Shown here in pieces: positions 23,420-35,367 of a DNA stretch of 64,000 bases. The DNA lies in the NCBI RefSeq assembly GCF_010093535.1, contig NW_022985203.1, positions 186,001-250,000 on the forward strand, in the 5' to 3' direction. Below the pieces are notes generated by a model. The model was not told the origin of the DNA. It ran no database searches and saw nothing but the letters and a program-made list of their open reading frames with translations. A program made the translations under genes and the position numbers. Positions within the stretch are counted from its first letter, which is position 1; each line of letters starts with the position of its first letter. Origin of the DNA: Lindgomyces ingoldianus (lineage: Eukaryota; Ascomycota; Dothideomycetes; Pleosporales; Lindgomycetaceae).

Positions 23420-26400
23420 CTTAGGCTTTTGGTTTCAGGCAACAAGACACTATGACTAGCCTACATGATGAGAGACGACTACAGCATCTGGCCTTGAGGC
23501 AAATTAACTGTAACTTAGAATCCGGGCTCTTGTGACATAGTACTGCTCGCTGAGTTGTATATATTTCTCTTTCTATTATCTTTATGGCCTCACAATCTGA
23601 ATAGCAGACCAAATTCCCAGTCATTCGTATGTGTGCAATGCATTTTCCTTGGTGTGATATTGCATTTATAGATCTCGGGGCATGAATGCCTTGACGAAAT
23701 TTTTTAATGGCAGTCTTCTTGAAGCATTTGAATACTCAGTGAACAAGAGCTTCCGAATTTTTTTTTCACTACCAATCTCCGGGCCATTCAGATCTACGCA
23801 TGTGGGTTCGACTTTTGCGAGAGAAAATCTCTGAGCGTTCCGGAATGCATGGGCGATATGGTCACAAAAAAAAACCCCCCGGGTTTAGCATTGGGACTAA
23901 TCAAACAAGCACGAAACATGCGAATAGATTGACAGTGCTTCTTCGCGACCCATCAGCACCTTCCCTTCCATCAAAGTCGTTTGTCGAACCTGGACCAAGA
24001 GTAGATGGCAGGTCTTCTCCACGTAAGAACTCTTCTGGCTGTGGTGGAGTACAAAACGCGTAGAGGTGGCCTAATCTTATTTTCTTCAAGTTGCCCCAGC
24101 TTTCCGCTCCATGAAATAAGTCTCCTTTGCATTTTTGAAGCAGTCCTAGCCGAGCAAGTTGGCGCTGGTGGGATCTTTCCACGCACACCAAATTCACTGA
24201 GGTTTGTGTTTTAGACCACTTGCAATGTTTTGGTTGTGAACTTAAGTCCCAGGAATCGAAATAGGCGTTTTCAAGCAGAAAATTCAATGTCTTTGCGGGT
24301 TCCATAACAGTAGAAAAGGCAGATTTTCTACATCCCCTGATTCTAGTCTAGGGGTTCCCAACCTCCACTCGTAGTCGCTGTACATGTATCCAAATCGACC
24401 ACAATCCGAGGGAAGGAAGCATGATAAAGATACTTAGCAATTACTACCACATATGGTCGGACTCAATTGGTTTTAATCCTAGGGTCGAGGTCGTTGAGGA
24501 AATCTGTCTGGACGCGGAAGACAAAAGCGTGTCATCAAAAGGTCGCGCAGGGGTTTCATGGCAGGGGAGAACATAAAAAGGCGTGTTTTGAAATTCTTGA
24601 GAAGGGCTCACGTCACCCCCTCCCACCAGCCATCAGGTTCGTGTGGAGTTAGTTTTTATCGCTGGTCCGGTCCACACAATTGAGTAATCCGGAGGCGCTT
24701 TTCAAGGACATAGCTATGTAAATAGCTCTATTTTTCATAAAAGATTTTTTTGCTAAAGGCCCCGGACGTCATCGAAGGAAGGAAAATACTAGAGAATGTT
24801 CCATGAGTTTGTGGACCGGAGGATTTTAGAGGCGGTTGCAGTAACGGTACAATCAAGGAACAACCGCAGTCTTCGACTTTCACTCATATGCCTGTTCCAA
24901 TAAAGGTTTCCCTAACCCCCTCTTTCCGCATCTTCGGTCGAAAGAATTCCGCCAGGAAACCATCTTAGGGCTAGCATATGCTCTATAGTAGAAGCACCAG
25001 TCTCCATGTGCGGGGACTATAGGGGTTGATATATCCCTCGGAACTCGGAAACTCTGGCAGCACAGTAGGTTGCCTACTACATTTCCACTACCCTGAGTCC
25101 CCTCTCGCTAATACTACCTCCGCTTATCGTTTGTTGCTTAGCCTTTATGTGGAGGACTCAAATCCTGCCAGCAATATGAGATGCGGTGGGTTTCAGTATA
25201 TAGCGCATTTTGTCGACGATTTTTAGACCTCAGGCATGCGAGTTCCGAATCGTGGAGTCCATTTGAAGAGCGTGCAAAAGAGTTGTATACTGGGACGATA
25301 GAGACCGGATGTCGACCTGGGGGCCTCTCTTCATGACTTTGGAACCTCTCTAGCGTTGAGCGAGGACTCCAGGTTCCCGCTTCTCCTAAAGGCAAACATT
25401 GCGTTTCGGGTATACAACTTTAGACACCTTGAGGTGAAAAGTGTATTGAATAAGCAACTACGATGGGCTCCACCAAAAACCTGATATATCTTAGGATGTT
25501 TTCGATTCCACTCGGTTCCCAAAGCTCACATACCTCATCACATCTGCCTTTTTTGAGTAAAATTGATTTATAAAATTGGCGCCCCAGAATAGCGCCATAC
25601 AATTTCAAACCCATTTGATTTAGGCAGTGGAAATTTCCTGTGGTTCTATAGAAAGTCGATTCTCGTCGCAATTCGGTACGCTAGTCGTTGTTCAACTATA
25701 GAATCTATAATGTCCGAAGTTGGATGCTCTGAAACATGCTAGCTGCTTCAACGTCGCTTTTATCGACCTCGGGGTGATTTTGGCCACATGGGGATGGAGG
25801 GTTGCTTCCGAGGCCTCGATTTCCACGTCCCGAATCCCACTGATGCGATTTGCTTTAGGGCATTTTATTTCCTTTTCCCATAGGAAGAATCTGGGTCCCA
25901 AGCATGGAAGGGCCTTTTGCAGGATTCTAGACAGGTTTGCTACTGATCTTATACTTTTCGTTATTTCGTGGCAGTGACGGGGAAAACGTAAAATTCTCGC
26001 AGTCTGGCATGATATCATCGGGGCGAGGCCGGGCCAGAACATACAAAGTACTGTTAGGGTTTCCAGCAAGCTAGTCGACGGAATTCTCATCCCAAAAGTA
26101 TCGACACGATGTTCGAGGGTGTTAGTCCTCAAAAGAGGCAGCTCCAGGGACTAAGGCATGGGTGGATGCTGACTGATTTCTAGACATCCGCCGCTGTTAT
26201 CATCTCTCTGGAACCGAAGGCATGGGTATTGTGCCTGTGGTCCACTTGGTAGCGGAAGATAAGAGGTGTTTGTATATTCTAAGCGGAGACTAGAATCCTA
26301 GAAATACGGCTGAACTTTGGAGACAGCAATCTAGAGGAATTGTGACCCGACTCCTGATGCAAGTAGAGGTTGCGTGAGCATGCAGCTATGGTAGGAGCTG

Positions 26401-26469
26401 ATGAAGTGAAGTGTATTGTGAAGTGTGTTGTCTTAGTCTAAGTGCTCTGCCGTAGAGTATTTATTTACA

Positions 26470-26590
26470 CCTATGACGGCAGAGGCAGTATGGGCCATAG
26501 CAATGGCAGAGGGGCCATAGTAAAGGTAGTAGGGGCTATAGTAAAGCCAGTAGGTGCCATAGTGAAGCCAGTAGGAGCCGTTGTGGCCCA
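26470..26590. repeat. 21-bp minisatellite, about five copies
   Basis: Imperfect head-to-tail copies of a 21-bp unit (GGGCCATAGTAAAGCCAGTA plus G) at 26492, 26513, 26534 and 26555, with degenerate partial units on both sides. The period is a multiple of three, so minus-strand frames give a 7-residue repeat, but no surrounding gene is supported. Confidence 0.8.
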
Positions 26591-28262
26591 GGGAAGGAAG
26601 ATTTCCGTATAAGGAATGCGACAACTCCCACTTCTATTAGACATGTAGAAGCTGTTGAGTGCCATTTCTTCTTCTTTTAAGAAATGACACCCGGTGGCTG
26701 AGGATTAGCTCGATGCTCCTCCCTTTGGAAACATCGCCAGAAATATCGTGAATTTGAGCATCTAGCTGTAGCAGATTCCAACTTTTAAGGTGTACAAGGT
26801 TGCTGGAACGTGGAAGGCTCAAGGAAAGACATGACTTCTAAATGACCTTGCTTTGATTACTGCGAGAATAGGCCTTTCTACATGCCTTTCATGGAATTTA
26901 TTGACGGTGATTTCAGTAAAATCAACGGTTAGGCCGATCGGAGCATAAAATCTCTGTGGCTGAATTTTCACACATGGCTCTCTTCCACTTTATCTTTTTT
27001 TCTTCACATTCTGGCGTAGATATGATTTTGATAATAGAAACGGTTCCAAGGGCCGGAGTATGGACTGAGCAATTGGAGTTTTTGACACATATCTGGGGGT
27101 TCAACAAATGTTGAAGTCTGAAATCGGAAACTCTGACAAGACGACCGACCTTCGGAATCGAGGGAAACGAGGTGATCTTGTATCAAGATTTTGCGTAAAT
27201 TTATGCGCGGGTCACGTTTTTCTCGTCCAACTCTTCATCTCTCTCGGTTCTGGTGGCTTTTATTACCCTGAGTTAAAAGGAGGAAGAAGAGTGTCATATC
27301 CAGAAGATCAAAAGGGGTTTATATCCCGCTCGGCTGCTCGATCGAAGCATGCATGCTATCGAAAGCACTTCGGACAACGGCATCCATATTCTCGGCCTCT
27401 CCGATTTTGAAACTGTCGTCTATAGCGGTTTTGATAAAAATAAAAATAAATTCGGTGAGCGCTGGACACTCTCCAGGAGCCACTCCATGAAAGTCTTCTT
27501 GCTTGTGGTATTTACCGACGCATAGTTTACCTAGACGAGGCTTTTAATTCGAGGCTTGGAAGCTTGTGGTAGAAGGGGTTTGGAGGGGTTTTATACTGAT
27601 AGCTAGGAATGTGTAATCAGCTTTTGAGAGCAGTGTGCAGCCACTCATCCCAAGACCTCCCTCCACTATTAGTCAGGCAGGGGGAAACGTAGTTAAGACA
27701 TTTGGTATATTTATTAATAAGCCCCTTATCTGATATATGATGTCTAAAACAACATGCATATTTCGACTAAGGAAAGAATACGAACCTTATGAGTGACATC
27801 ATGTATGCTTTGCAAAGTCTCACGCGAAAGAACGCTGTCAGTATCTTCTAAATATCTCATTCATTTCGTGACAGTCTGACTATAGCATTAGCTAGATCGG
27901 TTATCGATTAAACCCAGACTAAACTCCTTCGGCCTGTCGTACTACGGCCGCCTGTAGGGAGATACATGCCCAGTATGGAGTATGGAGAGAAACCGTAAAT
28001 GTATCTATACCCGCTTTTCGAAACATAAATAAAAAGAAAGGAGGAAGGGAATGAGTTAGACCCTGGGAATAGAAAGGGTTTGGAAAAAGGAAACTTCCCA
28101 CACGTTTAGTCCGTTAAAAGGTGAGGAGTTGTTATCATCCGTAGGTGATCTCCTTGTAAGCAGGAGAGAAAAAGCCAGACTTCTGTTCTGCTGAATGAAC
28201 GGCCGGGCTGGCGGGTTAGCGCAAGACTCACCTGCCCCAGTTCAGCTTGCACATCATTTTGA

Positions 28263-30900
28263 TTAACCGTCATAGAGGCTGTCTTGATCGTCATCTGAGT
28301 CGGCGTTCTCCGACTCTGCACCAGACTCGCCTTCAGACTCAGTACTGTCAACGCGTTGCTCTTCGAAGTGTCCCTCGCCACCCTCTACCTCGGATTCTTC
28401 TTGAGCGTCCTCCACAACCGCTTGCATTCCCAAAGCCTTATCCGTAAGACTCAGTCCGATTTCCTCGAACCCATCATTTTGCCGAACATGCAGGAGCCCT
28501 TTTGTGCCCAGCGCAAGTACCATCATCAGCCCCTGTGCAGCCACTATCTTGGTATTCTCGACCGGCGGAAGCACTTCCTCGAAGAGCACCTCATCGACGT
28601 TTGTGGCTGCCTCAGCTTGCAAGATATCTGATCTGTGTTCCAGCCCAGCCCTGATGCGCTGACGCTTCATAACGATAGCATCAGCGACGAAAGTCAGGAA
28701 GTTCTCGCCTTCAGAAGAGAGCGCTTCACGAACACGGGTAGATGTCTGGATGGGTTGCTGTTCGCCAGACACATCATCTGAATCCGGACCTGCTCCCGCT
28801 GGTGCAAATCCAAAGTCATCAGAGCCGAGATTGCCGAATTCGTCCTCGCCTTCAAGATTTCGTAGAGCTTCGAGACCGCCTGGAATAGATCGACCACGAC
28901 CGTGGAGAGGGGATGCAGAGATCATGCGGCTTGCGCGTCCGTGGCCTTTAGAACCTTGTATGCCTCCAGTCAAAGAGGATAGCCCGCCAACCGAGCCTAG
29001 CATACCAACCCGACCACTACGGGGGATAGCCGAGGAGCCACGGATGGAAGCACTGATGTTCCATGGCATTGCAGAAAAGACCTGCTGGTCATCGAGCGCA
29101 GAGGGGGCTTCGCGCGGAAGTTCGACTTCTTCATCACCGCCAGGAGCAAACATTGTTTCTTCGTCCTCGACATGCCCGATCTCCTCTTGGTCTTCATCAG
29201 TCCTGTGGCGCACACGTCGTGATTGATTTTGGGTCTCATCATCGATGCCACTGTCACGGTCGTGTTTCTTTCCGGCCGGACCTTTGCGGGTGTGACCAGT
29301 TATAAGCTCGAATAGTGCATCACCGTAGAATCGGTCGAAAGGAGTTGGTCCCGTTGCACCAGCCAGGCGGTTTCCAATGCCTCCAATGCCGGCACCCCAG
29401 ACCCAGTGCTCTGCGTTCTTTTTCGCTTGCGTGGCCACCCATTGTTTGTTCTTGATCCGGGAGGCCTCTTCCATGTTCCTCAGGTAATTGGTGTTCCAGT
29501 CGGCAAGGTCCTTGTTCCGAAGCTCCATAGTGGAGTCGACAGGGAGGGTACGTGCGGTTCGTTGTTTACGGTGCATCGGTGCTGCAGCCGTAGAGGAAGA
29601 TTCCATGTGTTCGATGCGTTCCTCAACTTGCACCGGAGCAGAAGTTGGAAATGCTTCACTCTCTAAAAGGTCATCGCCGAACGCGGGCAGGTCAATATCC
29701 ATTTCGTCGCCGTGTAGCTGTACGAGGGTAAGAGTGATGTTCGAATGTGTAAGAGGAAGTGTGTGATGGATAGAAGAAGGCAGACGGGGAGGAAGGAAGG
29801 AAGCGAGGTGAGAATTCTGGTGTCAATAGTAGGGGCAGACTCACCTCTGCACCAGCACGATGACCCTCCTCATGTTCCCTTCTCACCCGGGCACTGGCTC
29901 CAGCATCGCTAGGCACAGTGGGTGCTCCGGGAACAGCTGGTGTACCCGAAATGACCGGACCCGGAGTGAATTCAATATAGTTGCCATCAGCATCGAAACC
30001 AAAGTCGGGTTCTTCAAGTGGTTCCATGATGCCTTCTTCCCCTACTATGCCACTTGGACCGCCCATAGTCCCAGCACCATCGCCGTCATCCCCGGCAAGG
30101 ACCAGTCCACCCGCACCGCGAGAAGATGAAGAAGGAAGGACAAGGCCACCGATTTGAGCTTCTGGGGTAGCATGCGCTTGCTGGGAGCCGAATGGGGTCA
30201 ATGACTGCGACTCGCCAGACCGGGGGGTCTGGAAGAGAGGAATGTCGAGGTCTGCGAGCAGTTCTGGAGGAGGGAGCACGAATTCAGGTAGGAACGATGG
30301 ATCGTCTTGGAGCACGAGCTGATCGGGCCTGAATAGAAGTCAGAAATTCCTCTTTACGAAGCCTACACGCCAGACGAGAATGCTTACTTAGCTTTGCCAG
30401 CGTCTGGGTCTAGCCCGGCATTCTTCATGACCTTCAACATCATGCGCATGGAATTTTCCGCATTCTGCGCGTCTGACAGCACATATCCACACTGCTGCAA
30501 GTACACACGTGACACGCCGTATCTGCTTAACTGTTAGCCCTGCGCCTGGGCAAAGCAAGAGCGGTGAACGCAGCGAGACTTACAACAAGTTCCCTTGAAG
30601 GCGCAGAGCCATGGGCGCCGCGGGGTCGATTATAGTCCGACATGCCTTAGGGACATCGACGTCGAGAATGGCCTTGCGGTTGATTTTCCGAAGATTAGAC
30701 TTGGAGCCGAGTGTTGCAACGAGCCTTCCCTTCTTGTTAGTCTTGCGCCAACAGGGCCATGCTGACCTCAGGAGAGTGTAGCCTACCAGACAGTGGCCAC
30801 GCCGTATTTGCGTGAGGTCAGGACTGCAAAGATCAGCGTGTTGCCTGCGCAGGCGCGAGTGAATCCAAGGTCAGTGCTCACCCTCGTGGCTGTAGAACAT
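28263..30900 (-). CDS. REC8: Meiotic cohesin kleisin Rec8
   Basis: The alpha-kleisin that closes the cohesin ring in meiosis; 756 residues. Six exons: 30900-30882, 30823-30787, 30724-30584, 30522-30388, 30328-29845 and 29717-28263. The N-terminal domain is MFYSHEVLTSRKYGVATVW, then LVATLGSKSNLRKINRKAIL and APMALRLQGNLLYGVSRVYL, which binds the Smc3 neck. The LGSKSNLRK form is Rec8-type rather than Rad21-type. The middle is acidic, Gly/Ser-rich and disordered, the region usually cut by separase. The C-terminal winged helix (about 640-710) includes VAAQGLMMVLALGTKGLLHV and binds the Smc1 head. An acidic tail (DSDDDQDSLYDG) follows. UBP6 lies 395 bp upstream on the same strand. Confidence 0.9.
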
Positions 30901-31295
30901 GGTGAAGAGTGCGTGGCAGAACGAGAGTGAGAACAAAAATGAGATATACAGAGAAAGTTATAGCGTCGAGCGCACAGTACAAGGAATAATTCGCGCGGAG
31001 GCGATGGTGGGTCTGATTGCAATGACGATGCTTGGCAGCGCGGTTTCGACGGTTTTGGCACGCGATGAAAAACGCGTCGCGCCCCGCCATAACTCAAAGG
31101 AAAGGTGCAAACCTGCTAGCGGAGTACCTCATTATCATTGCATCTATAGAATACATGTTCTAATTCGTGCCCATGTCGTGTGCCCAGCTATGCAATGCCA
31201 ACGCCATGCATCACCATGTGCCTAATTACAGTGAGCATTTATGAATCTAAGAGGATGCATGCAGAACATGGCTGTTCAGATGAGGGTATCAACGC
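30901..31295. other. Intergenic between UBP6 (3') and REC8 (5')
   Basis: Holds the UBP6 3' end and the REC8 promoter. No repeat, RNA gene or named promoter element recognised. Confidence 0.5.
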
Positions 31296-33207
31296 CTATG
31301 GTTTGTTTTCTGCCTCGTCGATGGTGGATAAGGGGACTGCCCGATAGAGGAGAATCAGGGCCGAATGGCTCTGCCCTGCAAATATGTTAGCAGCATACAT
31401 GTGAGCAGTGGCTATCCCAGAACACTCACCTCCGCCAGACAAGCTGTCAATCCTCTCCGCATCGACTTCAGAGACCTTTTCGTCGTTGAACCACCACCAC
31501 TTGCCATCCTCCTCCTTCCGTTTGCCAGTGACGGGATCTTTTGGACCCAGCTTCTTGATGAAGGAGGTGTAATGGCCACTGTCAGCGCTCGCGCCCTGAT
31601 GGGTAATTACCCCTCGCAGTTCATAGAGCCCTGTGTGATTGGCGCCTTCGTCTGCGGACTGATTAGGATCCACAAGCGCAAGGAGTTCCTTTTTGAGAGC
31701 AAGAATCGATGCCGCGCGCTCGGCCTCGATCTGTGCCTCAGTTTTGAACTCGATGTCCTTCATCTCCGTATCCTCGGAGGGCTTAACCTCAGCCGCCTTC
31801 TTCTGCTCTGCCTTTTTCTGGAGAGGCTCTTTGGCGCTGGGTTCTACGTCATTCTCTTCACCGGCTTTCATTCGCTTTTGCCGCTTACGAGCCCGCTCAA
31901 CATCTTCTTCTTCCTTCCTAATATCCCGGATCTTATCTCTCACCGGAATGAGGAGTTTCTTGAGATCGTCGGTGCAGAACTCAACAGCATCTAACTCCTG
32001 AGGAAAAGTGACCTTTCTCATAATCTTGGCCTTCTTGTTAGTCGACCTTCTCCAATCGAACCGCACGAAGTGGACGGGCAGATACTTCGGAAGCCGCGCG
32101 ATGCGCGACGTTTTTGTGTACGTAGCGTCTCGTCCAAGGACCTCGGAGCGCTTCTCGATCTGCTCCTTCAAGCCAGCCGCCAGGCCGTCTCGCAGATGGT
32201 TCGTCTCCACGCTGATGTGGCAGTTGAGCTTGAAGAACGTGTCTTTACTGTGGACAGGATCTTCACCGCCCTCTTTCGCAGCGGGTTCATCGCACTCCAT
32301 AACGGATTCGAATTTGCCTGCCATGTACTTGTCAATGAAGGACAAGTCCTTGGCTTTGTTGGCCTCGGACTCCGCCGCAGTGTCTTTGATCTTGAGCTTT
32401 GTTCGGAGTTGGGAAACTATCTGGGACCAAGCCTCTTCGGCGTCCTGCTGCGCGAATCCATGCCCATCTTTCGACTTTTGTGCGAACTGGGGAAAAGCGG
32501 TTCGGAGTGCGTTCAAGAACACGAGGGGAGGGAAGCCTTGTTGGGTTTCGGACATCTGTTTGAACAGATCGCGGAGGGAAGCTGTGAGATCCAAGGACGA
32601 GCCGAGGCTGCCGAGACCGAACTGGCTGAGTGGGTTTGCAGAACTAGGACCCGCCTCGCTGTTTGCTGTTAGAAACGGGACAGAAACGAGAGGTTGGCTG
32701 TCGCGTTATATGTCCTACCTAGGGGTGTATCGAGCTAGCTCCTCTTGCAACTCGGGTATAGATTTCAGAGTCTGAAGTGTCGAGTTCATGTAGCACGTGT
32801 TGCCCAAATTCTGCAAACCCGCGGGTGTGGCGCCTTCGATCTGTGCTGCTTCGGCCTCGGTCATATCCTCCACGAACCGTATCTTCTCCTTCGGTCTCTC
32901 GATGACACCGGAAGCATCGCCGGAAGGTGTCCCCATCATCATCATGGTCTGATTAGGCTTCAAGCCTAGCTTGGACATATCGGCATCATCCTTGAGCTGG
33001 CCGCCTTTGACGAGAATCTTCTGGCGGTCAGGCTCGACTCCCGTCACGGAGAAGAGCTGGTATTTGAACGTTTCGCCGTTGGAAGTCGGGTCGACCTCGA
33101 CTTCATACTTGTTGCCTTGATGTTTGACAATAACTAAACGTATCGGGGATTAGCTCAGCAACTGCGGAGGTCAGAAAGACGGCGTTCGCACCTGGTATAG
33201 GATCCAT
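31296..33207 (-). CDS. UBP6: Proteasome-associated deubiquitinase Ubp6 (USP14)
   Basis: Ubiquitin-specific cysteine protease that docks on the 19S proteasome and trims ubiquitin from substrates; 579 residues. Four exons: 33207-33192, 33133-32719, 32658-31430 and 31375-31296. An N-terminal ubiquitin-like domain (residues 5-76, KILVKGGQLKDDADM) docks to the proteasome. The Cys box GLQNLGNTCYMNS puts the nucleophile at about Cys119. The His box DSGHYTSF (His at about 506) and KWWWFNDEKVS (Asn/Asp at 535-536) complete the active site. A charged Lys/Glu-rich insert lies at about 370-440. The acceptor of intron 2 is set by frame (AG before CGAGGC). Divergent from ARC19. Confidence 0.96.
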
Positions 33208-33503
33208 GATGGAGATAGCCAAAGATTTTGAGGAGGAAGGGCTGAAGGAGCGTGATGGTTGAGTACAAGGTGAGTGTTTACAATTTATGCTGGACCGTGG
33301 GGCAACAAAGTGAGGTCTAATCCTGGCCGTAGAATCGTCGGGGAGCCTACAGTGCCAAGCCGCTAAAGCCCTAGAATCCGTCCCAGCTTCGCTCCCCCCA
33401 CTACAACGGCGGCGACTTCAGTGAATATTCACATGGCATAAGTCAGGGTGCACGATTGCCACTTTCTGCTCCAGCTTGGAGCTGTACCTGAATACTCTTC
33501 ACC
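33208..33503. promoter_or_regulatory. Bidirectional promoter between UBP6 and ARC19
   Basis: 296 bp between divergent start codons. Contains a perfect 12-bp palindrome GTGAATATTCAC at 33421-33432, 72 bp before the ARC19 ATG, which could be a dimeric factor site; the factor is unknown. Confidence 0.5.
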
Positions 33504-34223
33504 ATGGTGGATTCTCCTTTCATCCCACCCCAGTGTAGATTGCGGAAATGCTGACGCCTGCAGTCCCAATCTCTCCGTCCCTACCTTCAATGCGTGCGCT
33601 CCTCTCTAACAGCCGCCCTATCCCTCTCGAACTTTGCGTCGCAAGCTTCGGAGAGGCACAATGTACCCGAGATCGAAGCCGCGAGCTCTCCGGAGCTTCT
33701 ATTAAACCCCTTGACTGTGTCCCGAAATGAGCACGAGAAGGTCCTTATTGAGCCGAGCGTCAACAGCGTGCGAATTAGCATAAAGATAAAACAAGCCGAC
33801 GAGATCGAGAATATATTAGTACACAAGTTCACGCGCTTCTTGACCCAGCGAGCTGAGCCTTTCTTTATCCTGCGGAGAAAGCCGGTGAAGGTATGTGTTG
33901 AACATGGGATGCAGGCGGCATGGGGACTTACACGCTTAGGGCCATGATATCTCATTCCTGATCACAAACTTTCACACCGAAGAGATGTTGAAGCATAAGC
34001 TAGTCGACTTCATCATTCAGTTTATGGAGGAGGTCGACAAGGAGATTTCGGAGATGAAGCTTTTCGTGAGTCTTTGCTGGAGCTACGTCCATTAAAGTCC
34101 CTACTGACATATCCTCAGCTGAATGCGAGAGCTCGTTTTGTGGCAGAGTCTTTTCTTACACCGGCACGTTCCCTTCTCCTTGGTTTCCGTGGTCAGGCGC
34201 TGACATTATTTTAGTTCGATTGA
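33504..34223 (+). CDS. ARC19: Arp2/3 complex subunit 4 (ARPC4/Arc19, p20)
   Basis: Core subunit of the Arp2/3 actin-nucleation complex, 169 residues, close to the usual 168. Five exons: 33504-33506 (only the ATG), 33564-33890, 33940-34065, 34119-34163 and 34215-34223. Sequence is highly conserved: [59 protein letters not shown], then [19 protein letters not shown] and a C-terminal helix. The last intron (34164-34214) begins GC, not GT; using it gives the expected ending SFLTPFD. Without it the frame reads 16 further residues to a TAG made from the acceptor. The start-codon exon is also set by family similarity. Confidence 0.95.
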
Positions 34224-35367
34224 GTGTGCGAATATGATATCTGCATGAAACGTTCCCACGATGGGAGTTCTGAGGGATAGAGTCTTCTTGATGGAGTTGG
34301 AAGAAGAAAATAGTTTCTTGTGATATCAGCCTCCAACCTGATATGCCAGACACCATGGCTACCATGACATCCTCAACCATGGCATGATTGTCATCCTGGG
34401 AGGGGGGGGCAGAATTACACTATTGGCTCCTTTCTAGACAATGAAAGAACATTCGGCCAAAAGTATCAATTCCTGACACTCCTTTTGCTGTGACCATATC
34501 GTTACTTCGTCAAAATCGACTAATCATCTAGGGTTTTTGCTCCAGGCGAGCATAGAAGAGCTGGCTCAATGGTTATGGGGAAATACTTACGTCCCATTCT
34601 CCCCTCCAAGTCCAATTTCAAAAGACTCCGTGGATGAAAACAATCCTCGTTTGCAGTACCTTGATAACATTTGGCCCAATCCGTTGGCAACAAGGAGAAA
34701 TTTTCATCGGCGCAACATACATTCAGCTCTGCTTGTGGCGAATCGGTTCTCCTTTTTCCCAAGTTCCTGGGTAGCAAATACTACTTACCGGCCGCGGGCG
34801 GAGTTTGATACATGTCCTATTGTGGACTTAAGTCGGCAACAATCGGAGCGTTTCGAGGGAGCGGAACGAGCACATATCACATGATATCAATCACTCAGAA
34901 CGAGGAAATGCTGCAGGCTATGATGAAGTCTTGAAATTTGATAGAGGGGAGTGTTTAAGGCTGTCCTCTTTGTGAGGATTTCGCTAAGGCTGAGTGCGGG
35001 GTTGGCCCCTCCACTCCACGTCTGAATGTTCTTGAAGCACCCCTCTATCAGTCCCTGGATTTGGGCACCACCCCGTACTAATGTTAGTCAAGAGGCTCTC
35101 ATGAACAAAAGTGGCTCTTCTAGTCCCCTTAGCCCAGAGTCGGCCTGGTGTTGCAGTAGGTGCGCCGGTTGATCGGCGCCGGTTGAGCTTTCCCTCGGTT
35201 CATGGCGGCTCACCCCCCCATCCGATCTTCAAAACCAAGCCGACCACTTCACTGACCTGATATTTTCTCACAGGTCGTTTCCGCTTCATAAAAACGCGTA
35301 CGACACTCATTTTCTTCGCCCAGTGCCGCATTGAGTTCGTCCAGGCACGACGGGAGCTAATCTGATC
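34224..35367. other. Intergenic upstream of prpD
   Basis: No gene supported. A run of nine G occurs near 34400. GC-rich DNA at 35150-35300 (CGGCGCCGGTTGA near 35175) is probably the prpD promoter and leader. Confidence 0.5.

Larger units (their letters stand above)
19939..28262. other. Gene desert of about 8.3 kb
   Basis: No convincing gene on either strand. It contains an 732-bp MITE (22688-23419), a 21-bp minisatellite (26470-26590), and AT-rich stretches with many in-frame stops in all frames, as expected of decayed repeats. The longest open frame (25692-26132, minus) has no domain. An hAT-end-like word, GGGGTTCCCAA, occurs at 24351 and inverted at 22362 but does not bound an element. Confidence 0.55.

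Noticed and set aside
22362..24361. GGGGTTCCCAA words resembling hAT transposon ends, at 22362-22372 (inverted) and 24351-24361
   Set aside because: They face outward, have no flanking 8-bp duplication, and cannot bound one element.
25692..26132. 146-codon minus-strand frame in the gene desert
   Set aside because: No domain, no plausible splice partner, and located in decayed AT-rich DNA.
28263..30900. Assignment as mitotic Rad21/Scc1
   Set aside because: The N-terminal ATLGSKSNLRK form and overall layout match Rec8 better than the SANLERKLSK form of Rad21.
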